DNA from: Gymnopus androsaceus JB14
Lineage: Eukaryota; Basidiomycota; Agaricomycetes; Agaricales; Omphalotaceae
DNA: 64,000 nt
NCBI GenBank assembly: GCA_009733575.1
Contig: ML769579.1
Location: 1-64,000, forward strand
Direction: 5' to 3'
The notes beneath the pieces are model-generated. The model was given only the letters and a program-made list of their open reading frames with translations. It searched no databases and was not told where the DNA came from. This document shows, piece by piece, positions 47,801 to 60,863 of this stretch (position 1 is the stretch's first letter; every line of letters starts with the position of its first letter). The translations under genes were made by a program, and so were the position numbers.

Positions 47801-48445
47801 AAACCAGAAGCCATCCGTGCCATTATCGACTGCTTCGTCACCGCCAAAGCAAACTCGTTCGAAAACCTCCTTGAACTCTTCCTCAAGCTCACGCGTGTAT
47901 CCACGCGTGTTACTACCGCCTTTAGTTGCTCTGCACCGTTCTTCCGGAGGGTAGCAGATCGGCTGGCACATAATACCAAGCCTGTGGTACGGCTCAACCT
48001 CTTGCGGATCCTCAAATCTGTCTGTGAGGCGCATCCGAATAGAGGAATACTCGTTGAGAGGTATGGAAGTGGAGATGGGTTGTTAGGTGTTGTGGAAGGG
48101 CTAAGTCGCGGAGGAGGAGATGGTGCGGTGTTGGTGAGGGAGTTAGCCAAGGAGATTATTCCGGTACTTCGACCGGGGTTGAAGCCTTTACCTGGTGGAG
48201 GTAGGTCTGGGGGTAGGGCGAATGTTACGCCGAGGAGGGCGAGGAGGACGGCATCGGAGGCGTCGGTTGCTGCTGTTGGGTCTACGGGGTCGGCTGCAAC
48301 GTTCGGCACTGGGAGTGCTTTATCAACTTCTTCGTCCAGGAGAGGGGTTTTGAGTCCGTCAGCAGCGAGGATTGGGTCTACGCGGCCAAAGGTTCGTCAG
48401 AAGCTTGGGGATATTCCTTGGCAAAGACCGGGCGGATCTGGGTGA
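41826..48445 (+). CDS. Cdc7/SepH-type septation-initiation kinase
   Basis: A large Ser/Thr kinase resembling S. pombe Cdc7 and Aspergillus SepH of the septation initiation network. Exon 1 is 41826-41867 ([14 protein letters not shown]). Exon 2 begins at 41921 with the glycine loop [19 protein letters not shown] and VAIKQISL. It continues with [25 protein letters not shown] and, after three apparent one-base insertions between 42298 and 42365, [51 protein letters not shown] and [16 protein letters not shown] long Ser/Gly/Pro/Lys-rich disordered region (about 42700-45650) follows. A helical ARM-like C-terminal region (45660-48445) resembles the C-terminus of this kinase class ([34 protein letters not shown]). 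The antisense open frames in the low-complexity part are shadows. Confidence 0.82.
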
Positions 48446-48802
48446 TCCGTTTTTAAATTAATGTGTAATATATTTCCACTCTCACCCTCATTTATTTATT
48501 TCTATTCGGTTGGCATACTCACTCACTCTGAGTCGTTTATTTCTCCTTATGTTTTGCTTTCACAATCACTCTTTCATTTGCATCATACATACAATTCATG
48601 CAGTCGTTCGCATCTGCAAATTGCATATCTGTTCAGTCGCTCAGGTGTCCAATACCGCCATTAATATTTTAACCCCTAATGTGTCAGTAAGGTAGACAGC
48701 CCGGGCCGGGCTCGACTCTATTGATCACAGCGGATATAAAAGACTTTCAAGTGATATGGAGCTCATTTTCACTCCTTTCTCCACGACAGTCATCATCTCC
48801 AA
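48446..48802. other. Intergenic region containing the NACHT-WD40 promoter
   Basis: 3' flank of the septation kinase, then the promoter of the next gene. No gene seen. Confidence 0.5.
48735..48742 (+). promoter_or_regulatory. TATA box of the NACHT-WD40 gene
   Basis: TATAAAAG lies 68 bp upstream of the ATG at 48803, followed by a pyrimidine-rich stretch (CACTCCTTTCTCC) typical of fungal transcription starts. Confidence 0.55.
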
Positions 48803-51800
48803 ATGAAGCGCACTGAACGGTCACCTTCCATAGTTAATACTGAAACTGCTCCCAAAAGGCATCATGGGCATGATATTTCGGATTCATGTAAGAGGTTCAA
48901 TCATTGAAGCCTCTTGAACGGATAAAACTCACACATTCACAGTGACACCTGTGCCTCCCCAGCTAAATATGTTTGAAGGTGCATCACACTTTCAACTACA
49001 TCAGCCAACCTTCACCAATGCCGGGCGAGATGTAATTAACAACTACAACAATTATCGTAAGATTTCTATCACATTGATATCAAGTTGAAACTAATTGATT
49101 ATGCTTGAAAATGCAGCTCTGCAGAATCAGGCATTGCAGAGGTTGCTCATTGCATCAACAGCAGCCCACACTGCCTACATCAATGAATCAGTTGTTCCTC
49201 GTAATACATGCACCCAAGGAACACGTATAGAAATCCTTGAAAAGATCTGGAACTGGCTAGGCACAGTTGATGCTGCACCTGTGTTTTGGTTGACTGGTGG
49301 AGCAGGAATGGGCAAGACAACAATTGCAATGACTATCTGTGATTGGATTGAGCCAATAAAGGGCCAGAAGTCCAATACCCATGGAGAACAATGGATGCAC
49401 AAACTAAGGGGGCAGCCTTTAGTATCCTTCTTCTGCTCCCGCCAGCTTGACAGTAGCCACCCTGCCTACCTTATACCTTCTATATGCCGCCGCCTTGCAG
49501 ACCACTCAACTTCATATGCAAGGAGGCTTGTTGAAGCTTTAGAGAAGGACTCAACCCTTGCACAAGCTAATTTCCACATTCAGTTTGAGAACATGCTTGT
49601 TAAGCCCTGGGAGGATTCTAAAGCTACCCCCTCTAATGACCTTTCATTACCCATCATTATTGTTGATGCACTTGATGAGAATAGTTGTGGTTTGGAGTTT
49701 CTGACAAAGCTGCTGCAAGCTATTAGTAATAAGAAGTTGGTGGGCTTGCACTTCCTTGTAACAAGTCGTACGGAGCCATCCATTGCTGAGCTGTGCCACA
49801 GATCATTCAAACCAGATGCTGTTTGTCACCTGCAGGAAGTACCCAAGGATAAAGCTGAAGAAGACATTCTCCGATACCTTGAGGATGCTCTCCCCAGCTT
49901 GGAAAGTCCACTTCTGAAGGCTGTAGCTGTGTGTGCTGGTGGCTTGTTCATTTATGCTGCAACAGTGGTCAAGATGGTATGTCCTCCAGGACAGAAAAGC
50001 TCGCCAAGAGATCAAAAACGGGTTCTTCAAAAGCTTCTTGATGCACCACTATTACTTAGTGATCTTTACAATACAATTGTCAAAGATGCACTGTGCCACA
50101 ATGACGAAGACATTCAACATGATAGAATGCAGATTTTACATACAATTATATGTGCAGCAGACACTTTGTATCTCAATGTTGTCTCTCAGCTCTCCAGAAC
50201 TGATGAACAGGATGTGTCTCTGGTTGTTGATAATCTTCATGCGGTTATGTATATAGCACCCAATGGTACCATTCATGTGTACCATACCTCCTTTGCTGAC
50301 TTCATTCTTTCTCCTATCACATCTGTCTTAGCAGGGCAATTTAATGCCACTTGTGACAAGGACCTCGTACATGGATTTCTAGTCCAATGCTGCTATGATG
50401 TTATGAAGGAGCGGCTTCATTTTAATATTTGTGCACTTGAATCATCCTTTGTCATGGATGAGGATATACCTGATCTAGCTAGCCGTGTAGACACAAACAT
50501 TGATGCAACATTACAATATACAATTCTTCACTGGGCTACACATCTTGTACAGGCCAGAGTTAATGATAATGACAAGCTCTGCAGCATACCTCAATTGTTT
50601 GTCAGTGACATATTGTTATTCTGGCTGGAGGCAGCCAACCTCCTGAAAAAAAGGACCAATGCAGTACATGCATTAGAGTCTTCCCGGAATTGGATTAAAG
50701 AGGTGGGTATATACCTATTATTAAGTTTGCAAGTTTGCTGACCATTCCACATAGCATGCTCAGTCTACACTGGATGTGTGGGATAATGCCATCCGCTTCT
50801 GCCGGTCATTCACCAGTGGCAATGCCTGGCGATCTACTCCACATCTTTACATTTCTACCCTCAGTGCCTGGAATCCAGATTCACATATATCAAAGTATTG
50901 GAAAGTGCGGTTTCCCAATATCCCAGAGGTGACAGCTATATACTCTCCAGCTAATTTTATGACCATTCAACATGGATCAAAAGTCCAATGCACAGCAATC
51001 TCACCAAATGGCAAGCAGATTGTGTCTGGCGGTAAAGATGGCACTGTGCGGGTGTGGGAGGCGATAAGTGGGGAGCAGACCAAGGAGCTCACAGGCCACC
51101 AGGGTGGGGTTTGGTCTGTTGCATTCTCACCAGTGGGTGAGCAGATTGTAACTGGGGGGAATGATGGCAGTGTACGGGTATGGAATGCAGCAAGTGGGGA
51201 GCAGGTCAAGGAGCTCATTGGCCATCAGGATAGGGTGCAGTCTGTTGCATTCTCACCAGAGGGCAAGCAGATTGTGTCTGGGGGAGATGACGGTACTGTG
51301 CGATTATGGGATTTAGCAAGTGAGGTGCAGGTTAAGTGGCTCACAGGCCACCAGGGCTGGGTGCGTTCTGTTGCATTCTCACCAGAGGGCAAACATATTG
51401 TATCTGGAGGTAATGATGGCACTGTGCAAGTTTGGGATGCAGCAAGTGGGGAGCAAGTCAAAGTACTCATAGGCCATCAGGGCAGAGTACAGTTTGCTGC
51501 ATTCTCACCAGAAAGCAAGCAGATTGTGTCTGGGGGGGATGATAGTACTGTGCACATATGGAATTTAGCAAGTGGGGAACAGGTCCGGGAGCTCACAGGC
51601 CACCGGGGCTGGGTGCGGTCTGCTGCATTCTCACCAGAAGGAGAACAGATTGTATCTGGGGGGGATGATTGTACTGTGCGGATATGGAATGCAAGAACTG
51701 GTGAACAAATCAAGGAGCTTACAGGCCACCAGGCTAGAGTGCAATCTGTTGCATTCTTACCAGAGGGCAAGCAGATTGTGTCTGGGGGAGATGATAGCAC

Positions 51801-52971
51801 TTTGCAAATATGGGATTTAGCAAGTGGGGAACAGATCAAGGAGCTTAAGGGACACCAGGGCTGGGTGCGGTCTGTTGCATTCTCACCAGAGGGAAAACAG
51901 ATTATATCTGGAGGGGATGATGGCTCTGTATGGATGTGGGATGTAGCAAGTGGGGAGCAGCTCAAGAAGTGTGCAAGCCACAAACGCAGGGTGCAGTCTG
52001 TTGTATTTTCATCAGATGGCAAGCAGATTGTATCTGGGGGGGATGATGGCACTGTGCAGGTATGCACTGTAGCAAGTGGAGCAGAAGTCAAGAAATTTGT
52101 AAACCATCAAGACTGGGTGTTATCTGTTGCATTTTCACCAGCTGGAAACCAAATTGTGTCTGGAGGGGGTAATGGTACTGTTTGGGGGTGTGATGGCACA
52201 GTGCGGGTGTGGGATATAGCAACTGGGGAACAGGTTGAAGAGCTCACAGGTCACAAGGGCTGGGTGCAGTCTGTTGCATTCTCACCTGATGGCAAGCAGA
52301 TTGTGTCTGGGGGTGATGATAGCATTGTGCGGATATGGGATGTGGCAAGCAAGAAGCAAGTAAAAAAGCTCACAGGCCACCAGGGTTATGTGCTGTCTGT
52401 TGCATTCTCACCAGAGGGCAGCCAGATTGTGTCTGGAGGGGACAATGGTACTGTGAAGATCTGGAATGTAGCAAATGAGAGGCAGGTCAAGGAACTCATG
52501 GGTCACCGGGGGCAGGTGTGGTCTGTTGCATTCTTAGCAGAGGGGAAGCAGATTATTTCTGGTGGGGGTGATGGTACTGTGCGGGTATGGAATGCAGATA
52601 GTGGGGAGCAGGTCAAAAAGTTCACAGGCCACCAGGATGAGGTGTTGACTGTTGCATCTTCACCGGAGGGCAACCAGATTATATCTGGGGGAACAGATGG
52701 CACAGTGCGGGTGTGGGATGCAGCAATCACTGAGCAGGTCAAGGAACTCTTCAAGGCATCCCCTCAAAATGTAGATCACTGGTATATTGATTCTTCTGGA
52801 TGGGTGATGTCCGAAATTAAACACTCCCCACTCATGTGGCTTTCCCCCAACATGCGAAGAGCAATCTGCACTCCTGGCACAAAACTTATCATTTCCAGAA
52901 ACCATTCCACTCACCTAAGCTTTCAGCAGAAATACCTTGGTGAAGCATGGGCTACAATCTATTTGAAATGA
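48803..52971 (+). CDS. NACHT-WD40 STAND receptor with 14 WD40 blades
   Basis: NLR-like signal-transduction NTPase. Exons are 48803-48887, 48943-49056, 49117-50702 and 50755-52971; the sum is 4002 nt (1333 aa). The short N-terminal region carries FEGASHFQLHQPTFTNAG followed by RDVINNYNNY, a motif found ahead of many agaricomycete NACHT proteins whose role is unknown. Walker A is WLTGGAGMGKTTIAM (about residue 129), Walker B is PIIIVDALDEN (about 246), and sensor 1-like FLVTSRTEPSI follows. A helical region (YHTSFADFILSP, LLFWLEAANLL) leads to fourteen WD40 repeats (about 50980-52760), enough for two seven-bladed propellers. Such receptors are thought to sense non-self through the repeats and oligomerise on ligand binding. 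The ligand is unknown. It is convergent with the next receptor, with stops 165 bp apart. Confidence 0.92.
50980..52760 (+). repeat. Array of 14 near-identical WD40 units, 126-bp period
   Basis: Each unit is 42 codons, with the pattern VxSVAFSPEGKQIVSGGDDG then TVRVWDxASGEQVKELTGHQ. Units 3 to 9 alternate at their first residues (DRVQ, GWVR, GRVQ, GWVR, ARVQ, GWVR, RRVQ). Unit 10 holds a 21-bp internal duplication (GTVWGCD then GTVRVWD). The high nucleotide similarity between units points to recent amplification or concerted evolution. Confidence 0.92.
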
Positions 52972-53136
52972 AATAAATCAGAATGGGTTTACTGATCCGC
53001 TGAAGATGATGCTTGTACTTAGTGTGTAACCAAACTCAAGTCTCACACTGCATTGCTTACAGTGTATTCAAACATGATCAGAATTTAGCTACAGTAAGTA
53101 TCAACATTGCAATCTCTAAATAATACTTAATATCTA

Positions 53137-56100
53137 CTATTTATCCGGTTTGCTGCTGTCAGTATTTGAAACATGAACCATGATCAAGTTATGGCTTGCA
53201 GATATAAATGCAAAATTATCACCTGCAGATGCATAAGAAGACCATGAGGGCCATTTAGTGCCCAGATGATAGCTGCGTGGTAACCAAAATAATCTCTGCC
53301 CATCCATATCTGCAATCCATCCATTTTGTTCAGGCATAGGATGTAATGATTTGAGTGCTCCGTTGCGCTTGTAGTACTCCTTGTGGTCTGACCAGAAATA
53401 TTTTCTTTCAAGCCTGGCAATATCAGAGTCTTGCCAAGGTAAGTATTTTTTTTCATAGTTTTTTATCTCTTTTCTGGTGGCAATCTCATATATTCCTGAT
53501 GGTGCAAGGATGTACTCATCAGTGAGGCTGAAGTAAAGTTGAGAGTGTGTGTAGGTTGCTTCTTCTATTACTTTCTTGGGTGACTTCCACCATTCAAAGG
53601 CACTACGACACTCCAGCAGAATTTGTTCATATTCTGCATCTGTGACCCTTGGTTCAAAATCCTTGTCAGACCAATGGAAAGGTGACCTGACAGGGAGCTT
53701 ATGGTAGATATGTGCCAACCATCGGTAATTAAGATATAGTGCTCTGATTTTAAAAGAGCTGTCATCAAAATTATCTGCATAAGTCTCATTCCCTATAAAT
53801 GAGAACTCTGTATTTGATGTCCTTATTTGTGTATATCTCTGCCATCCTCCAGCCTCAGTAAGTTCCCAAATATCAACCACAAAGGCAGTTAATATGGCTA
53901 GCATTGTGGATCCTGCATTGAAAGTTACTGCAGAGTTTGAAGAATAGTCAATTGTATCTGGTGGTGCTGGTATAGTGACTTCTGCAGTTTGAGAGCCTTC
54001 TGAGATTGACCAGATGCATGTTGACTCTGATCCGGATGAAGCAACAAATCTGCCATCAGAGCTAACTGCCACAGATGATACATCATGTTCACTTTGCCAG
54101 GTGTGAACAGGCAATCCAGTACTGCAGTCCTGGATAGACAATATCCCGTTGTAATTCCCAGTCACACAAAAATGACCATCAGTCATATAAGCAATGCAAT
54201 CTACCAATGGCCCTATTGGAGACAGTTGGTTGGAATGAGAGTTAATACAGTGATTTACAGCAGCTGCAGTAGACCAAATGCGGATCATACCACACTTATC
54301 AGAGCAAACAATGTACTGTCCTCCAGGAGAGAAAGATACATGTATCAATTGAGGATGATAGTATGTTGGAGTTGCAAGTTCCCCTATGAATATTAGATCA
54401 TTGGCTTCTAACTTTAAAAGAGAGACCAGGGACCCAAATGAGACTGCAACAAGTGCACTGCCGGGAGAAAATGCTACTGAGGGCAATGGACAAACAGTGG
54501 CAATATTTTCTTCAGGAAATCCGGAAGATATTTGAAAGGATTTCAATGCTTTTGATCCTGAGAGCACCTGCCATAATTCAACTAGACCATTTGTTAAACC
54601 TAAAACAATCATCCGGCCATCATGAGAGAACACAGATGATGTCACATGCTGCTGATCAATGCCCAAGGTGTCTAGTAGAACTTGATTTTTTTCAGATATT
54701 CGCCATAACTCAGTACCAATGAGATAATGATCATCTGATACAGCAAAACATCGATAAAAGGGGGTACGAGATGGAGAAGAACAAATTTGATCCCAGCTTT
54801 GTGCATCCCAGAAAATTTGTGTAGAGGGGATTGATAAGCCAAGATATCTGAAGCTGGGCGAGGCTGTCATGATTGGAAGAAACATATTGGTTTCTTCAAA
54901 TGTATGATAAAGAAGCTTTATATGAGCACCTGTCTCTGAATCCCATAAGCTCACATAGCAGTGGCTCTTGTAAGGTTTTTGTACAGCACTCAGGATAGTA
55001 CAGCAGGTGGCAATTACACCTGAAGGAAGCCATATCACAGAGGTTAAACTTGGTTGTAGGATACTATAATTTAGAGCAGGAAAAGATGCATCAACACCAG
55101 GAATCTTCTCAGCATTCCATGCATCTAAATTTGGCTGAAGATCCTCTGTGATACAGTGCTGTTTTGAGCTCAGAATATCTATTGAGAATATGGAGTTGCT
55201 GACAAATGCAATCCTTCTACTATCTGGTGAGAATGTGAATGAGCTGCTAAAGAAAGCAGGTAATGGTGAGCCAATCAGAGGATTCCATGTCTTGTGTGGG
55301 TTCATAACTTTCCAGTGGGGAGGTAGGAAGTGGGAATAACACCTATACAGAGCAGTTCCTTGTGGAAGAAAAAGAATGAATGATAGATAAATGTGCACTC
55401 CAAAGTTTTGAACTATTGGATAGAACTCATTCACAGCATGGTATCCATCATCCAGAAGCTGCAAAGTATGTGTGCACAGATCATTATTCATTTTCTGGAT
55501 TTGAGTTGAATAACTAGAAGCCTTTGTAGTTGAATATGCATACCTTCAGCCAGTCTTTTCCCTTCACTAATGATTCAATGGCAGATTCAGAGGCATTGAG
55601 CAAGCTTATACATTCAAGCCAAAACAGCAACTTGGTATTTGCAAACTGCTGTAACTCTTCCAAAATTGGATGGCCTGAATGGCGTACAGATGTAACAGCA
55701 GAGAGGTGATCTGCCCAATAGAGAGCTGCATAGTGAAGAGCTCTGGATATATGTGTTTTGACCAGGATATCCAAGTCCTGGATTTCAGAGTTTGCAAATG
55801 ATCTCTTGCTGAAAGGGAGGATGCGCTTCAGATCTCTGTTCATACACTGCAAGCAAAGATGGGCCAGTTCCAAATGGTGCACTTTTGGATCAATATACAC
55901 CAATGGTACTTGGTTTCCAACTTGGTCATGAGCAGTAATATAATCTGCAAAAGATGCATGAAAAATATGAACTACTTCACCAGCCAGTGTTCCAACTTCA
56001 TCTGGGACAGATAAAATGGAATGAACATCCCGAAGGAGATCATAAATAACCAGAGAGTCAATGTTGAGAAGTTGGCCAAAGGCATCAACAGTGAGAGGTT

Positions 56101-57938
56101 CCTGAACAAGCATCACAGACATAAGCACTCGTGCAAAATTTCTGCGATCATGTTTGTCTGGAATCTTCTCTATTGCTGCAGATAGTACTTCTGTGTACAA
56201 CATGTCAACACTCAAAGCATCTTCATAGTCACCCTTGGATATATTCGCAATATGTTCCAGTCGTCGCTTCGCATCGCCACGTGAGCTGACATACTTGCAC
56301 ACAGTGACTGCGAAAATGAAGAGGCCAGCTGCCTGCTGAACCAACTTCTCGACAAGCTCCACGGGAGGCCAATCCTCTGTTCCTAGCTTCTTTGCAGTTC
56401 GAATATCCTCCAGTTGTTGATTGTAGAAAAGCCGAAGATCATTGTCAACTATGCTCGCAGGCACATGGTGCAGCTTGAACATTCGACGATGTTCTCCAGA
56501 TGAGAGAAGTTCCTCAACATAAGCTGCAGGGCGGCAGCTAATAAAGACTTTTAATAATGGGATCGACCGAACATGCTGGAGCAGAGCCAAAAGTATTTTC
56601 TCTGATGCTCGTTCACCATTACATTCATCTAAAGCATCGAGGACTAGAGCAACAGTAGGAGGTGGCTTTATTTTCTGCAAAGGTTCAACAATCAAACGTT
56701 GTACCTGCTCGTGAGGTAGAGCTGCGCCAATGTAGGGATAGCGGCCCAAGATATCCACCAACCCATCGTGGAAGTCCTTATTGCAGCTTGCGAGTTGACA
56801 CGCCAGCGTAGGGAATATGAGTCCCGAGTTTTTCCGATCGACTGAATCTCGAGAGCAAAAGAATGTTGCCATGAGCGATTGACTGTTTGAGAGAAGTCGG
56901 CGAGCCACCGAGAGGGCGATCGTGGTCTTTCCCATTCCTGCGGCACCGTTAAGCCAGTAGATTTGTCCTTCGCCTGAATCAAACCAGTTCTGAATGTCAT
57001 CCAGAACGGTTACCCGGGTTCCGTCGAGGCACTGGTCGCGATCTACACAGTTATATCGTGCACCATGAACGGGATTTAAAGAGAGTAGAGCTTGAGCGAG
57101 AACTGTACGATTTGAGCAACATTAAATGTAACGGTAACAAGGTTGGCTCACCAATTTCCTGTGGAAACAATTAGCCTTCGTATAATACTTGTACATCGGA
57201 ACTACTACTCATTACTCACCTGTACATCACGAGCGGCCTTTTCAACTCCTCGAGAGACGTTGTGAACCTCGCGTGAAATATCCAGCAGACTCGCGAGCTG
57301 TGGAGCGTGAGCGAGGGTTCAAATAGAAGACTACCAGCCTTACCATTATCTTGTCAACGGCATTTTTGACCTTCTGCACCAGAGCCGTAATTCGCCTCTC
57401 GTTCTCGCTATTATTCACGAATTGAGAGATTCGGCTGCTCGATTGAAGGCTGATGAGTTCTCCGCGTATGTTAGAGATGGCGCTGTAGGACTTTTGATTA
57501 GTTTTGGTTTCGTTAACGAAGATTGAGCATACCTATCGAACTTTTCAATCTGCTTCATCACTTCAGATGGCAAAACCACACTTCGGTCCTTATAAGGCGA
57601 CATCCCATCTTGCAAACCCTGCAAAGATTTCAAAAGATCCTCGAAATCTTTCGCATTATGGAGATATTTCTACAATGCCCATTAGTTCAAAAGATCCATG
57701 AAACAAGGGAGCCCAAGCGCACCTTGCACTGATCAATTATGAATATTGTAGCAGACGCGGCATTTCCGATAAACGGAATTGAATCTGACAACTGCTTGAG
57801 GAGGCGAATTGAAGTTTCCGCCGCGTTTAATGTGCTACTGAGAATCTGAGAACTCTGACGGGACATTCCCTTGGGTTTCGAGGTCGAGGAATCACCAAGC
57901 TTGATCTTGAGCTTGAGGGACTGCACTCGTTTCTTCAT
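53137..57938 (-). CDS. NACHT-WD40 STAND receptor, intact copy B, with 7-nt microexon
   Basis: Seven exons on the minus strand: 57723-57938, 57533-57669, 57344-57482, 57220-57297, 57152-57158, 55544-57102 and 53137-55494. The sum is 4494 nt (1497 aa) with no stop. The N-terminal domain (about residues 1-190) is helical and includes LLKQLSDSIPFIGNAASAT, the pattern of fungal STAND N-terminal domains. The 7-nt exon GAAATTG joins DVQ to VLAQALLSLNPVHGARYN. Walker A is LNGAAGMGKTTIAL (about 245), Walker B is ALVLDALDECNGE (about 349), and the sensor is KVFISCRPAAYVEELL. A helical linker (FHASFADYITAH, LLFWLECISLLNA) precedes a C-terminal half with degenerate WD40-like blades (SFTFSPDSRRIAFVS, VAVSSDGRFVASSGS). 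The blades are diverged, unlike the neighbouring receptor. Paralogues lie at 5721-9204 (truncated) and 27690-28370 (relic). Confidence 0.93.
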
Positions 57939-58540
57939 CGTTGTATAGCAACAAGAGAATCAATGATACCAACATTTCAAGCTGTGTTAGTTGACAGCGC
58001 GTTACGCTAGGCAAAGAAAGACCAAAATTGGAAAAACCATAGGTATTATTTTATTTTGATAAAGAGACTGCATTGCAATCACACAATCTAGTTGAGAAGC
58101 AACGAAGAGCAAAGTTCAAGAAGGGAACCAAGCCCTGCCAGTATTCGAAAAACACTAGACTCGAGTTCAGAAGAACTAGCGAAATTAAACCCCGAAATTA
58201 AACCCCTGTAGCTTGCCTGTAGCACATACTATATGCTACGCTTTGTCAGTACATTGGCTTTCAAGTTTGAGGCCTACTCGTTGAACATGCAACTGTCAGC
58301 AATCGGAGTTGGCCAGATCAGAGTTAAACCTGTGGGCAGATACTTCGAATTTGGTTATTGCTACATCTTGGTGTATACTTTAGAATTGTATGAGAGACCA
58401 GCGATCTCGAGAAACTATACAGGTTGGTTTACAACAGTCAAGTACATTTGGTTTTATTTGTGAGACCGGATGTTAAGGAGAAAGCGGAACGATATGACAC
58501 CTACATGGCAAGTGAGCCAAGTCAATTCCAGACAGAAACA
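57939..58540. other. Intergenic region upstream of the receptor
   Basis: Promoter side of the receptor and 3' flank of NAS2. Short frames here (58233-58463, 58424-58621) have no family character. Confidence 0.5.
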
Positions 58541-59241
58541 TTAGACATACCCCAGCATGCCTCTGCCACCCCAGCCTTTCCGGGGAGTGAGGCTAAGGAA
58601 AATACTTTGGTTTTGCCGTAAGATTTTGATCCCTATACTCTTCTAAAATATATTTAGTTCTCTGTTCCGTAGGCATAGACAGTAAACTCACATTCTCGCT
58701 CGCCCCAACCAATTCCGCGACTGGTGTCAAAGATCCCGACGTGAATGATGCATGAACGAGTTCGCCAAACTTTACGATGAGATCTTCTCGTTGAAGACCC
58801 TATGAAAGATATGAGTAGAGCATTACTGCAAGCATTAAACACGCACAGCATCAGCTGCAGGACTTCCTGGAGCCACACCATCGACTTTCGCAAACGGTTT
58901 CGGAGTCTCCGAAGGCTCCGCCATCTCCACATCCTTACTGACTTTCCGCAACTTGCGACCGGTCGTAAATAGCTTCCAAAGCCTTCCCAATAGCCGCAGG
59001 TGACGTCTTTGAGATCGTTTCTTAGCTCAATTATCCGCACGCGAGCCCCTCGAACTGCATAAATGTCAACATCGGCGCGAGGAAAACCATCCTTATCGAC
59101 AAGCGGCGTTTGCATCGTCGATTGGTTGGCTTTCAGGATTTCGATGTTTGTTTCGATTTGACTCTCAATATTCTTCTTCTGATCCATAAGCTTTTTGGCC
59201 TGCTCTGCGGGGCTATCGGGAGATGGAAGTGTGAATCCCAT
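58541..59241 (-). CDS. NAS2: NAS2/PSMD9, 26S proteasome assembly chaperone (two one-base breaks)
   Basis: PDZ-containing chaperone that binds Rpt5 during assembly of the proteasome base. The N-terminal coiled region begins MGFTLPSPDSPAEQAKK and includes TPLVDKDGFPRADVDIYAV and IIELRNDLKD. The PDZ part reads PFAKVDGVAPGSPAADA, then after an intron GLQREDLIVKFGELVHASF and LTPVAELVGASEN. A further intron leads to KSIGIKILRQNQ and the family C-terminus LTPRKGWGGRGMLGYV, ending at 58541. Between LKD and the PDZ the reading frame steps twice by one base (near 59010 and 58960), so the linker is only approximately known. The frame steps look like one-base insertions. Confidence 0.8.
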
Positions 59242-59451
59242 TGTGAACGAAGCGGTTTGCGAAAGAGAACGTTATTATTAAGCGCTGAAATGACGCGTAA
59301 GTACGATAGGCGCTTATTTAGAGTGAGTCGGAATCGCGAGCCCATCTTCATTTTCCAGATCGTCAGATACATGTATCATTGCAAACTACAGTAAGAGGTA
59401 CAGTAAGAAAACTTCGTGTATTCGATTTTAGCGCAAATAATATCCCGGCAT

Positions 59452-60863
<1,412 letters not shown>

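Noticed and set aside
51477..52091. Long antisense open frame across the WD40 array
   Set aside because: It is the mirror of the 126-bp repeat; its apparent repeat pattern (PSSPPDTICLPSGENA) comes only from the sense blades.
50980..52760. Regular direct repeats resembling a CRISPR array
   Set aside because: The period is 126 bp, fully coding, with no spacers; it encodes WD40 blades in a eukaryotic gene.
58233..58621. Two short plus-strand frames upstream of NAS2
   Set aside because: The second overlaps the last exon of NAS2 on the other strand and the first has no protein-like character.
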